A stretch of DNA of 64,000 bases, taken from assembly GCF_041200175.1 (NCBI RefSeq), contig NZ_CP165727.1, positions 6,265,501-6,329,500 on the forward strand. Direction: 5' to 3'. The notes below the pieces were generated by a model. It saw only the letters and a program-made list of their open reading frames with translations. It ran no database searches and had not been told where the DNA came from. Source of the stretch: Streptomyces sp. R33 (lineage in GTDB: Bacteria; Actinomycetota; Actinomycetes; Streptomycetales; Streptomycetaceae). Position numbers and translations under genes: made by a program. Shown piece by piece: positions 13,353-21,078 of this stretch (positions within the stretch are counted from its first letter, which is position 1; each line of letters starts with the position of its first letter).

Positions 13353-14645
13353 ATGGCTCCCATCCGAACCCTGCTGAGCGGCCTGCTCGGCGCCGCCCTG
13401 CTGATTCCCGTCCAGCCCTCCGCCGCGGACGCCGACGGCCGGACCGTCGAGTACCGCGGGCTCCGGCTCGCTCTCCCCGGGGACTGGCGGGTCGTCGACC
13501 TGCAGCGGGATCCCGACGCCTGTCTGCGGCTGGATCTGCCGACCCTGTACCTCGGGCACGCCGGCAGCCAGGCCGAATGCAGTGGGCGGGCCGTTCGGAG
13601 CCGGGCCGACACCCTGCACCTGGAGCCGCTCGACGGGGCCCCGGCGCGGGCCGACATCCCGACCCTGCGGGTCGAGGGCTCCGACGGGATCCCCGAGGCG
13701 GCGGGGGACAGCCATGAGGTGCGGTACGCCCTGCGGCGGTCCGGGGTGATGGCCACCCTCTCGTACGGGGAAGCGCCCGACGCCGTACGAGAGCTGCTCG
13801 CACGGGCCGGCACCGGGGACGGCGCCGCCCCCGGGGACCGCGGCACCTCGGCCCAGCCGGCGTCGGTCGTCGCCGGCCCGAAGGCCGTCACCGCCCAGGC
13901 GCCCTTCACCGGAGCCGGCTTCGACGCCTGCACCGCCCCGACCCAGCGCGCCATGGACGGCTGGCGGTCCGCATCCCCCTTCGGCGCCGTCGGCATCTAC
14001 ATCGGCGGCCGGGCCCGGGCCTGCGCCCAGCCGCAGCTCACCGCCGGCTGGGTCCGCAAGCAGGCCGAGGCGGGCTGGCACCTGATGCCGCTCTGGGTCG
14101 GCCCGCAGCCTTGGCGCGGCTCCGGCACCGGCCTGTCCACCGACCCCTCCGAGGCGGACCAGGAGGGCACCGAGGCCGCCGAGGGCGCCGTCCAGGCGGC
14201 CCGGGCCCTGGGCCTGGCCGACGGCACCGTGCTCTACAACGACCTCGAGCACTACACGGACCGCACCACCTGGGACCCGCCGGTCATCGCCTACCTCACC
14301 GCCTGGACGGTCCGGCTGCACGAGCTCGGCTACCGCGCCGGCGCCTACGTCTCGGCGAGCTCCGGGGGCAAGGCGCTCAGCGACCACCACGACCAGGCCC
14401 CGTGGGCCATGCCCGACGTGCTGTGGATCGCCTCCTGGAACGCCAAGGCCACCGTCTCCGACGCCGATGTCGGCCTGCCCGCCGGCACGCACCAGTGGGC
14501 CGGCCGCCGCCGCGCCCACCAGTACCGCGGCGACCACAACGACACCTACGACGGGGTGACGATCAACATCGACCGCAGCTGGATCGACATCGACCCCGGC
14601 GGGCTCGCCGATCCCGTTCAGGCCAGGCCGCTGCTGCTCAGTTAG
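13353..14645 (+). CDS. Secreted DUF1906 (Rv2525c-like glycoside-hydrolase-like) protein
   Basis: This 430-residue protein begins with a Sec signal (LLSGLLGAALLIPVQPSAADA). Residues of about 25-160 form a poorly known extracellular region. From about residue 185 (GFDACTAPTQRAMDGW) it matches the DUF1906 glycoside-hydrolase-like TIM-barrel family, with VGIYIGG, WHLMPLWVGPQ, TVLYNDLEHY and INIDRSWIDID as recognisable strands and acidic positions. Family members are exported, but their substrate is not established. The ATG at 13353 lacks a strong ribosome-binding site, so the exact start is uncertain. The 3' end overlaps the convergent FMN-oxidase gene by 8 bp. Confidence 0.8.
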   Translation: MAPIRTLLSGLLGAALLIPVQPSAADADGRTVEYRGLRLALPGDWRVVDLQRDPDACLRLDLPTLYLGHAGSQAECSGRAVRSRADTLHLEPLDGAPARADIPTLRVEGSDGIPEAAGDSHEVRYALRRSGVMATLSYGEAPDAVRELLARAGTGDGAAPGDRGTSAQPASVVAGPKAVTAQAPFTGAGFDACTAPTQRAMDGWRSASPFGAVGIYIGGRARACAQPQLTAGWVRKQAEAGWHLMPLWVGPQPWRGSGTGLSTDPSEADQEGTEAAEGAVQAARALGLADGTVLYNDLEHYTDRTTWDPPVIAYLTAWTVRLHELGYRAGAYVSASSGGKALSDHHDQAPWAMPDVLWIASWNAKATVSDADVGLPAGTHQWAGRRRAHQYRGDHNDTYDGVTINIDRSWIDIDPGGLADPVQARPLLLS

Positions 14646-15147
14646 CCGGCTCCTCGCGCGGGGGCTCGTCGTCGTTGCCGCGGCGGATGGTGCGCAGGGG
14701 ATGGCCCGGGGTCCACGAGCGCACCACCAGGTCGTCCCCCTCGACGGCGATGTGCACCACCTCCGTCAGGTCCGCGTGGAAGAGGTGGAACGGGTGCGGG
14801 GTGTCCGTCTCCTCCGCGTACCGGTGCAGTTCCGGCGGGTCCACGAGCTCGATCGCGCGCCCGGAGATCCGTACGTCCCCGTCCGGCATCGTCTCGCCCT
14901 CGCCGGGGTTGGTGTGCAGCGCGAAGCGCGGGTCGCGCTGCAGGTCCCTGGCCTTCATCGAGCCCGGCATCATGCCGAGCCACAGCTCGCCGCCGCGGAT
15001 GTCGACATTCAGCCCGGTCAGCCGCGGGGAACCGTCCTTGCGGAGCGTGCCGAGGACGTGGTGCGGGTACTGCGCGAAGCGGGCCTGGACGGCCGCAGCG
15101 AATTCCGGTTCCTGCTTCTCGAACGCTGCCCAGTTGTTCGTCGTCAT
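14638..15147 (-). CDS. Pyridoxamine 5'-phosphate oxidase family (FMN/F420-binding) protein
   Basis: This 169-residue protein has the split-barrel fold pattern of the PNPOx-like superfamily: an N-terminal helix, HHVLGTLRKDGSPRLTGLNVDI, ELWLGMMPGSMKARDLQRDPRFALHT, and a C-terminal domain with VRISGRAIELVDP. The RDLQRDPRFALHT segment is typical of actinobacterial members that bind FMN or F420. The substrate is unknown; reduction of a small molecule or cofactor is the usual expectation. It stands alone, convergent with the DUF1906 gene. Confidence 0.8.
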   Translation of the reverse strand: MTTNNWAAFEKQEPEFAAAVQARFAQYPHHVLGTLRKDGSPRLTGLNVDIRGGELWLGMMPGSMKARDLQRDPRFALHTNPGEGETMPDGDVRISGRAIELVDPPELHRYAEETDTPHPFHLFHADLTEVVHIAVEGDDLVVRSWTPGHPLRTIRRGNDDEPPREEPAN

Positions 15148-15183
15148 ACGTCCATCAAAGCGCCTGGCACCGACAGCCGTCGC

Positions 15184-15912
15184 TCAGGCGCGCACGATGC
15201 CCGCCGCGCGGGCCGACGCCAGCCAGGAAGGGAACTCCATGACCAGCCGGTCGAACAGGACGGAATCCGGTACCTCGCGCGGGTCCGGCCCCGCGTGGAA
15301 ATAGCCCGCGTTGTCCACCACCCGCCGGGCGGGCACGGGCAGTTCGTCCAGCCGGCGCAGGAAGTCGAACTGCGTACTGCGCGTCTCGCCGAAGCCGACG
15401 AACTGCCAGAACAGCGGGAGCCGTGCCGCCTTGCACAGGTACCGCTCCGCCGCCGCCTTGTTGATCGGGCCGCCGTCCGTCTGGAAGACGACCAGAGCGG
15501 GTTTCGCCGACCCCGAATCCAGATAGTGGTCGATCACCGCGTCCATCGCCGCGTGGTACGCCGTCCTGCCCATGTGGCCGAGGCGGGAGGCGATCTCCGC
15601 GATCCGGCCCCGGTGCCCGGCGAGCGGGATCTCCTCCACCGCGTCGACCTCCGTGGAGAAGAACACCACCGGCACGCGGCCGTCGTCGTCCAGGTGCGCG
15701 GACAGGCCCAGCACCCGGTCGGCGAGCGCCTGCACGGTGCCGTCGTGGTAGTACGGGCGCATCGACCCCGAGTAGTCCAGGACCAGGTACACCGAGGCGC
15801 GTCCGCCCTCCAGGCCGTGCTTGCGCAGCGAGACACCCGCGCTCTTGTAGAGGCTCACGAGCGCCGGAGCGGTGGCTTCCATCTTGCGGAGGTCGATCGC
15901 GCTGCCCGTCAT
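15184..15912 (-). CDS. VWA-domain protein (TerF-type)
   Basis: This 242-residue protein is almost entirely a von Willebrand A domain. YLVLDYSGSMRPYYHDG supplies the MIDAS motif DxSxS (about residues 46-50), and VVFQTDGGPINK carries the later MIDAS aspartate. The pattern matches the VWA domain of the TerF/TerY tellurium-resistance group, which acts as a cytosolic metal-dependent interaction module. No other ter genes are adjacent, so a role in tellurite resistance should not be assumed. It reads as a single-gene unit between the PNPOx-like gene and the PadR gene. Confidence 0.82.
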   Translation of the reverse strand: MTGSAIDLRKMEATAPALVSLYKSAGVSLRKHGLEGGRASVYLVLDYSGSMRPYYHDGTVQALADRVLGLSAHLDDDGRVPVVFFSTEVDAVEEIPLAGHRGRIAEIASRLGHMGRTAYHAAMDAVIDHYLDSGSAKPALVVFQTDGGPINKAAAERYLCKAARLPLFWQFVGFGETRSTQFDFLRRLDELPVPARRVVDNAGYFHAGPDPREVPDSVLFDRLVMEFPSWLASARAAGIVRA

Positions 15913-15983
15913 GGGGCCGAGGGTACGTCAGCCCGCGGCGGCGCAACCCCGGCGTGCGGCAGCGGGCCGCGGCGCACCCGCGG

Positions 15984-16586
15984 CTACGCGCGCCCGTCCG
16001 CCTCCGCGCGGGTGTCGCCGGGCTCCAGGGCCGCGATGTCGTCGAGCATGGCGGCTGCGAGGTCCCGTTCGGAGGCGTGGTACCGCTCGGCCCACTTGAG
16101 GGCGAGCGCCGGGTAGGCCCAGGCGGGCTGCTCCTGCGCGCTTTCCCCGTCGGCCACCGCCCGCAGCCGCATCTGCTCCGCGAACTCCTGGTGATGGAGC
16201 AGGACTTCACGCATCTGGGCGGGCTCCAGCAGGTGGCCCAGCCACAGCCGCAGCATCGGCCCGTGCTTGAGGACGGGCGGGTCGACCGGGGCCTCGCGGG
16301 CCCAGGCCCGTACGGCCGCCATGCCCTCGTCGGTGATCCGGTACACCCGCTTGTCGCGGGTGCCGGTCTCCTGGGCGACGAGTCGGGAGGAGGCGTAGCC
16401 GGCCTTCTCCAGGCGCTTGAGCTCGCTGTAGATCTGGCTGAAGGAAGGGCTCCAGTAGAAGAAGCGCAGCGACCGGTCCGACCACTTCTTCAGGTCGTAG
16501 CCGGAGAGCTCCTCTCCGAAGGAGAGCAGCCCGAGCACCGCCCAACTGGTCGCCGGGAGCGGGTGCTTGTTCGTCTCGTCTGCCAC
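15984..16586 (-). CDS. PadR family transcriptional regulator
   Basis: This 200-residue protein has an N-terminal winged helix: SWAVLGLLSFGEELSGYDLKKW, then FFYWSPSFSQIYSELKRLEKAGYASSR, which is the PadR recognition-helix region, and a wing at KRVYRITDEG. The C-terminal part is a helical dimerisation domain. It is divergent from an SDR-esterase pair with a 97-bp promoter space that contains an inverted repeat (16651-16667), so it probably controls that pair and itself. The inducer is unknown. Confidence 0.9.
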   Translation of the reverse strand: MADETNKHPLPATSWAVLGLLSFGEELSGYDLKKWSDRSLRFFYWSPSFSQIYSELKRLEKAGYASSRLVAQETGTRDKRVYRITDEGMAAVRAWAREAPVDPPVLKHGPMLRLWLGHLLEPAQMREVLLHHQEFAEQMRLRAVADGESAQEQPAWAYPALALKWAERYHASERDLAAAMLDDIAALEPGDTRAEADGRA

Positions 16587-16650
16587 GCACCGCAGTCTAC
16601 GACCGGTCTCCGCGGCACCCCTTCCTCCCGTTGGGCATGCCTGCTAGAAG

Positions 16651-16667
16651 TATTCCTATTAGGAGTA
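16651..16667. promoter_or_regulatory. Inverted repeat between padR and SDR genes (candidate operator)
   Basis: TATTCCTA-T-TAGGAGTA is a 17-bp inverted repeat matching at 7 of 8 arm positions. It is AT-rich against a very GC-rich background and lies just before the SDR ribosome-binding site, between the divergent genes. Binding by the adjacent PadR protein is inference. Confidence 0.5.
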
Positions 16668-16683
16668 TGGAGGGGGCTGACGG

Positions 16684-17409
16684 GTGATCTCGCTGGACGG
16701 GAAGGTCGTCGTCATCACGGGCGCCGGACGCGGGCAGGGCGCGGCGGAGGCCCGGCTGTGCGCGGATGCCGGCTCGCGGGTGGTCGTCACGGACATACGG
16801 GAGGAGGAGGGCCGGGCGGTCGCGGCCTCGCTCGGGGACCAGGGGCTGTACGTACGGCACGACGTGGCCGGGGCGGACAGCTGGGCGGAGGTCGTACGGG
16901 AGGCCGTACGCGCCTTCGGCACGGTCTCGGCGCTGGTCAACAACGCGGCGGTGTGGCGCACGGCCCACGTGGAGCGGCAGCGGCCCGAGGAGTTCGAGGC
17001 GCTGCTGCGGGTGAACCTGCTGGGGCCGTTCCTGGGGATCCAGGCGGTGGCGCCGGTGCTGCGGGCGGCCGGGGGCGGCTCGATCGTGAACATCTCCTCG
17101 ACGGCCGGGCTGGTCGGGATCCCGGGCCACGCGGCGTACGGGTCAAGCAAGTTCGGGTTGCGCGGGCTGACCCGCTCGGCGGCGCTGGACCTGGCGGGGG
17201 ACCGGATCCGGGTCAACTCGGTGCATCCGGGGGCGATCGACACGCCGATGATCTCCGAGGTCTCCGGGCAGGACTGGTCGCACGTGCCACTGGGGCGGGT
17301 GGGGCGGCCGGAGGAGGTGGGGGAGCTGGTGCTGTTCCTCTGCTCGGACGCGTCCTCGTACGTGACGGGCACGGAGTTCGCGGTGGACGGGGGGATGACG
17401 GCGCGATGA
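16684..17409 (+). CDS. SDR oxidoreductase, 3-alpha,20-beta-hydroxysteroid dehydrogenase-like
   Basis: This 241-residue classical short-chain dehydrogenase has the NAD(P) motif TGAGRGQGAAEA (about 12-23), NNAAV at about 84-88, catalytic Ser in NISSTAG, and YGSSK supplying Tyr and Lys. It ends with RIRVNSVHPGAIDTPM and SYVTGTEFAVDGGMTAR. This layout is close to the Streptomyces 3-alpha,20-beta-hydroxysteroid dehydrogenase subgroup, but the substrate cannot be fixed from sequence alone. The start is GTG with GGAGGGGG upstream. Its stop overlaps the esterase ATG (ATGA), so the two are one operon, divergent from padR. Confidence 0.85.
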   Translation: MISLDGKVVVITGAGRGQGAAEARLCADAGSRVVVTDIREEEGRAVAASLGDQGLYVRHDVAGADSWAEVVREAVRAFGTVSALVNNAAVWRTAHVERQRPEEFEALLRVNLLGPFLGIQAVAPVLRAAGGGSIVNISSTAGLVGIPGHAAYGSSKFGLRGLTRSAALDLAGDRIRVNSVHPGAIDTPMISEVSGQDWSHVPLGRVGRPEEVGELVLFLCSDASSYVTGTEFAVDGGMTAR

Positions 17410-18344
17410 CCGACGGCGGGACGAGTGCCGGTGCGACGACTGCGGGTGCGACGAGTGCCGGTGCGGCGGGCGACTCCCTTTCCCCCGCGGCCCGGGCGCT
17501 GTGCGAGGCGATGGCGGCGGCGTTCCCGGGGCCGGGGGACGTGGCGGCCCTGCGGGCGGCGGCCGCGGGCGGCCGGCCGGCGGGCCCGGAGGTGGCCTCG
17601 GTGCGGGACACCGACGCCTCGGGTGTCCCGGTCCGCATCTACGACCCCGCGCCGGGCTCGGCGGGCCGCCCTCTGGTGGTCTGGTTCCACGGCGGCGGCT
17701 GGGTGATGTGCGGGCTCGACACGCACGACCCGGTGTGCCGGTCGCTGACCGCGGGTTCGGGCGCGGTGGTGGTCTCGGCCGACTACCGCCTCGCCCCGGA
17801 ACACCCCTGGCCGGCGGCGCCGGACGACGCCCTGACGGTGCTGCTGTGGGCGCGGGCGCAGGCCCTCGCGCTGGGCTGCGATCCGGGCCGGGTGGTGGTG
17901 GCGGGGGACTCCAGCGGGGGCAACCTGGCAGCGGTGACGGCGCTGCGGGCGCCCGGGCTGGTGGCGGGCCAGCTGCTGGTCTATCCGCCGCTGGACGCGG
18001 CGATGGAGTCCGCGTCGGTGTCGCCGTACGGGGAAGGCCACTTCCACACCGCGGCCCACATGGCCTGGTACTGGGAGCAGTACGGCGGCGATCCCGCGCA
18101 TCCGCACGTCTCGCCGCTGCGGGCCCGCGAGCTGTCGGGACTCCCGCGCACGCTGCTGGTGCTGGCCGACTGCGACCCGCTGCGCGACGAGGGCCTGGCG
18201 TACGCGCGCCGGCTGGGTGCGGCGGGGGTGGACTGCGCGGTCCACGTGTACCCGGGGGTCTTCCACGGGTTCCTGGGCCTGCCGCTGCCGGCCGGGCGGG
18301 CGGCCCTGGCTGCTGCGGCATCCTGGCTGCGAGCCGGCGGGTAA
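17406..18344 (+). CDS. Alpha/beta-hydrolase esterase, hormone-sensitive lipase family
   Basis: This 312-residue protein has an N-terminal Ala/Gly/Thr-rich stretch and then the HSL (family IV) hallmarks: oxyanion motif WFHGGGWVMCG, nucleophile elbow GDSSGGNLAAV, acid residue in LADCDPLRDE, and histidine in GVFHGFL. Such enzymes hydrolyse short-chain or bulky esters in the cytoplasm. It overlaps the SDR gene by 4 bp. Given the steroid-type SDR beside it, an ester of a steroid or other hydrophobic alcohol is one possibility, but this is inference. Confidence 0.88.
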   Translation: MTDGGTSAGATTAGATSAGAAGDSLSPAARALCEAMAAAFPGPGDVAALRAAAAGGRPAGPEVASVRDTDASGVPVRIYDPAPGSAGRPLVVWFHGGGWVMCGLDTHDPVCRSLTAGSGAVVVSADYRLAPEHPWPAAPDDALTVLLWARAQALALGCDPGRVVVAGDSSGGNLAAVTALRAPGLVAGQLLVYPPLDAAMESASVSPYGEGHFHTAAHMAWYWEQYGGDPAHPHVSPLRARELSGLPRTLLVLADCDPLRDEGLAYARRLGAAGVDCAVHVYPGVFHGFLGLPLPAGRAALAAAASWLRAGG

Positions 18345-18349
18345 GGGGG

Positions 18350-18421
18350 CGGGGCGGCCGGATTCGAACCGGCGTCCTCCTCCATGCTGTGTAGGCGCAC
18401 TACCTCTGTGCTACGACCCCG
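18350..18421 (-). tRNA. tRNA-like gene, degenerate or non-canonical (loop centre AGC)
   Basis: Read on the minus strand, there is a perfect D arm (GCAC-AGAGGTA-GTGC preceded by TA), an anticodon-like arm CCTAC-ACAGCAT-GGAGG and a perfect T arm (GCCGG-TTCGAAT-CCGGC). Three defects are visible: the acceptor stem pairs only with a bulge or mismatches, the anticodon stem has one A-G mismatch, and position 33 is C rather than T. The anticodon position would read AGC. No CCA is encoded. The outer flanks (AAGGGCGGGGT and GCCCCGCCC) can extend the acceptor helix. It is either a decayed tRNA or a tRNA-like RNA. It lies 5 bp after the esterase gene. Confidence 0.5.
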
Positions 18422-18503
18422 CCCTTGCGGTGGATCTTAGGCCAGGGCCCGGCGGGGGCGCACGCGGATATCCCGCGACGACGAAGCGCGGCATGATGTG
18501 CTC

Positions 18504-18824
18504 ATGTCGATGTTGCTCCGCAACGTGCTCGTCCTGGCCGTGGAGTTCGGCGCCGCACTGCTGCTGCGCGAGCCGGGCGCCCCCTGGATCCCGGTGCTGC
18601 TGGCCGTGTTCGTCGTTGGCTCGGGCGTACTGCACGGCACCGAGGCCGAGTTCGTACCCCGCTTCCTGGCCGCGCTGGCCGCGGTCGGCATCGCCGAGCT
18701 GGGCAGCCGGGCCTGGGCCTCGCCGGACGCCGTCCCCACGGCCGGCACCGGGGCCGCGATCCTCCTGGCCGTCCAGACGCTGGTCCTGATCCGGTACTCC
18801 CTCCGCCGCCGTCGCGTCGCCTGA
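18504..18824 (+). CDS. Small membrane protein, unknown function
   Basis: The 106-residue product has three or four hydrophobic helices: MLLRNVLVLAVEFGAALLL, WIPVLLAVFVVGSGV, FLAALAAVGIAELG and GAAILLAVQTLVLI. It ends in a basic tail, RYSLRRRRVA, which fits a cytoplasmic C-terminus. I recognise no family. No clear ribosome-binding site precedes the ATG; a GTG lies two codons earlier. It is supported mainly by its membrane-protein composition and Streptomyces codon bias. Confidence 0.55.
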   Translation: MSMLLRNVLVLAVEFGAALLLREPGAPWIPVLLAVFVVGSGVLHGTEAEFVPRFLAALAAVGIAELGSRAWASPDAVPTAGTGAAILLAVQTLVLIRYSLRRRRVA

Positions 18825-18873
18825 ACCGAAACCTGCTGGCCAGAGCGGCTGCGCGGTGTCTACCGTCGACCCC

Positions 18874-19224
18874 ATGTCCACGACCGACACGACCACCCTC
18901 TGGCGCCCCACCGGCCCGGTGGAGCTCGACCTCGTCCGCGCGCTCGACTGGCGGGCCTGGCCGCCGCGACTGCCCGAGCAGCCGATCTTCTATCCCGTCC
19001 TGAACGAGGACTACGCGATCCGCATCGCCCGCGACTGGAACGTCAAGCACAGCGGCGTGGGCTTCGTGACGCGCTTCGAGGTCGACACCGAGTTCCTGGC
19101 CCGGTACCCCGTACAGCAGGCGGGCGGGGAGACGATCCTGGAGCTGTGGGTGCCGGCCGAGGAGCTGGACGAGTTCAACGCGCACATCGTGGGCCGGATC
19201 GAGGTCGTCCGCGAGTTCCGCTGA
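18874..19224 (+). CDS. Conserved hypothetical protein (often annotated ADP-ribosylation/crystallin J1)
   Basis: This 116-residue soluble protein begins STTDTTTLWRPTGPVELDLV and includes WPPRLPEQPIFYPVLNEDYA, IARDWNVKHSGVGFVTRFEV and LWVPAEELDEFNAHIVG. Close relatives in Streptomyces carry an ADP-ribosylation/crystallin J1 label, but no DraG metal motif is present here, so that name should not be read as function. An in-frame GTG at 18856 is an alternative start. It has no obvious operon partner. Confidence 0.75.
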   Translation: MSTTDTTTLWRPTGPVELDLVRALDWRAWPPRLPEQPIFYPVLNEDYAIRIARDWNVKHSGVGFVTRFEVDTEFLARYPVQQAGGETILELWVPAEELDEFNAHIVGRIEVVREFR

Positions 19225-19298
19225 GGCGGCGGCCGCAGGCTCCGCCGAGCAGGGGGAAAGGCCTGGCCCAGCGGTCGGAGATCGAAAACAATGGCCGT

Positions 19299-20036
19299 AT
19301 GACGTCCACGCCGCCCCGCGCCCGTGCCCGGTCCTTCGACACCGCCGCCGCGCTGTACGCGGCGAACCGGCCCGGGTATCCCGGGGAGCTGTTCGACGCC
19401 CTCGAGGCGCTGGCCGGGCGGGGGCTGCGGGGGGCCAGGGTGGCCGACGTGGGGGCCGGGACCGGGATCGCCACCGGGCTGCTGCACGCCCGCGGTGCGG
19501 ACGTCGTCGCCGTCGAGCCGGGCGACGGCATGGCCGCCGAGTTCCGGCGCGCGAACCCGGGGATCCCGCTCGTGCGCGGGGACGGCGACCGGCTGCCGCT
19601 CGTCACCGCCGGGTTCGACTTCCTCACGTACGCCCAGGCCTGGCACTGGACCGACCCCGCCCGCTCCGTACCCGAGGCACGCCGCGTGCTGCGCCCCGGC
19701 GGCGCGCTCGCGCTCTGGTGGAACGACCTGGACACCGCCGTCCCCTGGATCGCCGAGCAGGACGAACGGATCCGGGCCCTGTTCGACGCCGGCGGCGTCA
19801 CCTTCCGGGCTCTGCCGGCCGAGCCGGCGTTCACCTCCCGCGAAGTGCGCTGGTCGCGCCGGATCCCGCTCGACGTCCACCTCGCCAACCACGCCAGCCA
19901 CTCCGCGTTCCTGATGCTCGGCCCCGACGGCACCCGGGAGTTCCTCGAGGCCGAGCGGGTCCGGCTGACCCCGCTGTTCCCCGACGGGACGGTCGAGGAG
20001 CACTACGTCGTCAGCCTCAGCGTGGCCCTCGTGTGA
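19299..20036 (+). CDS. Class I SAM-dependent methyltransferase
   Basis: This 245-residue protein has the SAM-binding motif I VADVGAGTGIATGLL (about residues 44-58), an acidic residue after the second strand in VVAVEPGDGM, and LTYAQAWHWTDP followed by RRVLRPGGALALWW, the methyltransferase 11/25 pattern. FDTAAALYAANRPGYP at the N-terminus is typical of this small-molecule methyltransferase group. The substrate is unknown. It converges on the acyl-CoA dehydrogenase operon 34 bp away. Confidence 0.85.
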   Translation: MTSTPPRARARSFDTAAALYAANRPGYPGELFDALEALAGRGLRGARVADVGAGTGIATGLLHARGADVVAVEPGDGMAAEFRRANPGIPLVRGDGDRLPLVTAGFDFLTYAQAWHWTDPARSVPEARRVLRPGGALALWWNDLDTAVPWIAEQDERIRALFDAGGVTFRALPAEPAFTSREVRWSRRIPLDVHLANHASHSAFLMLGPDGTREFLEAERVRLTPLFPDGTVEEHYVVSLSVALV

Positions 20037-20070
20037 GACCGGTCGTCCTCGTGAGTGAGCACCGCCTTCG

Positions 20071-21078
20071 TCACCCGTCGCGTTCCCGGAGCACCGCCGT
20101 CCGGCACACCGACGGCGAGCCCCACGCGTCGCGCAGCGGCCGCGCCTTGCGCAGCCACAGGGAGAGGTCGAGCTCCTCCGTGTAGCCGACGGCCCCGTGG
20201 AGCTGCAGCGCCGTCATGGCCGCCGCGTACGCCGCCTCGCCCGCGGCCAGCTTCGCCGCCGCGACCTCCCACGGCGCCAGGCCCAGCGCCGCCGCCCACA
20301 CCAGTGGCCGCGCGAACTCCAGGGCCAGCAGCGTGTCCGCCAGCCGGTGCTTCACCGCCTGGAAGCCGCCGATCGGCGTGCCGAACTGCGTGCGCTGCTT
20401 CACGTACTGCACCGTGCTCGCCAGCAGGGCCTCGCCCACCCCCAGGCACTGCGCCGCCGTCAGCAGCCGCGCCCAGCCCAGGGCCGTCGCCGCCGCCGCC
20501 GAGACCCGGGGCCCGGCGGCCAGCAGCTCCCCCTCCGCCGCCGGCCGGGACAGCCGGCGCGCCGGGTCCGTGGACCTCAGCAGATCCCCGGCCCCGCCCG
20601 CCCCGGTGCCGCCCGCCATCCGGAGCTCGCCCGCCGCCGACACCGTGAAGCAGTACGTCGCCGCATCCGCGTCCAGTACGTACGGTCCCCCGCCCGGCAG
20701 CGTCAGCGTGGCCAGGGCCTCGCCCGCCACCAGCCCCGGCAGGAAGCGCTTCGCCGGCCCCTCCTCCCCGGCCGCCCCGAGCGCCGACAGGAGCACGGCC
20801 GCCGCGGCCGTCTCCACCACCGGGCCCGGCATCCCCGCCCGGCCCAGCTCCACGAAGCCGAGGGCCAGCTCCACCGGCAGCAGCCCCACCCCGTCATACG
20901 CCTCGTCCGCCGCCAGCGCGAACAGGCCCGTCCCCGCGAGCCGGGACCACACCGCCCGCCCCGGCCCGTGGTCCCCGGAACCCCACGCCCGTACGGCCGC
21001 CGGCACGTCCGAGGCGCCGAGCAGGCCGTGCAGCGTACGGGCGAAGTCCGACTGTTCCGCAGTCGGCAGGAAGCGCAT
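20071..21078 (-). CDS. Acyl-CoA dehydrogenase (FadE), short subunit of a probable heteromeric pair
   Basis: This 335-residue protein has the ACAD fold: N-terminal helices from MRFLPTAEQSDFARTLHGLL, a reduced middle beta domain, and a C-terminal region with CLGVGEALLASTVQYVKQRTQFGTPIGGFQAVKHRLAD and LHGAVGYTEELDLSLWLRKA. It is shorter than usual (about 380) and has a divergent middle domain, as in the short subunits of actinobacterial heteromeric steroid ACADs. Its ATG shares one base with the TGA of the preceding fadE gene, so the two are co-translated and probably form one FAD enzyme. The exact step in ring degradation is not decided by sequence alone. Confidence 0.88.
   Translation of the reverse strand: MRFLPTAEQSDFARTLHGLLGASDVPAAVRAWGSGDHGPGRAVWSRLAGTGLFALAADEAYDGVGLLPVELALGFVELGRAGMPGPVVETAAAAVLLSALGAAGEEGPAKRFLPGLVAGEALATLTLPGGGPYVLDADAATYCFTVSAAGELRMAGGTGAGGAGDLLRSTDPARRLSRPAAEGELLAAGPRVSAAAATALGWARLLTAAQCLGVGEALLASTVQYVKQRTQFGTPIGGFQAVKHRLADTLLALEFARPLVWAAALGLAPWEVAAAKLAAGEAAYAAAMTALQLHGAVGYTEELDLSLWLRKARPLRDAWGSPSVCRTAVLRERDG

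Noticed and set aside
15184..15912. Tellurite-resistance (ter) locus based on the VWA protein
   Set aside because: No TerD, TerC, TerB or other ter gene lies nearby; the VWA domain alone does not justify the role.
18411..18911. Minus-strand 166-codon frame opposite the small membrane protein
   Set aside because: It is Gly/Gln/Asp-rich low-complexity sequence, while the plus-strand frame gives coherent membrane helices.
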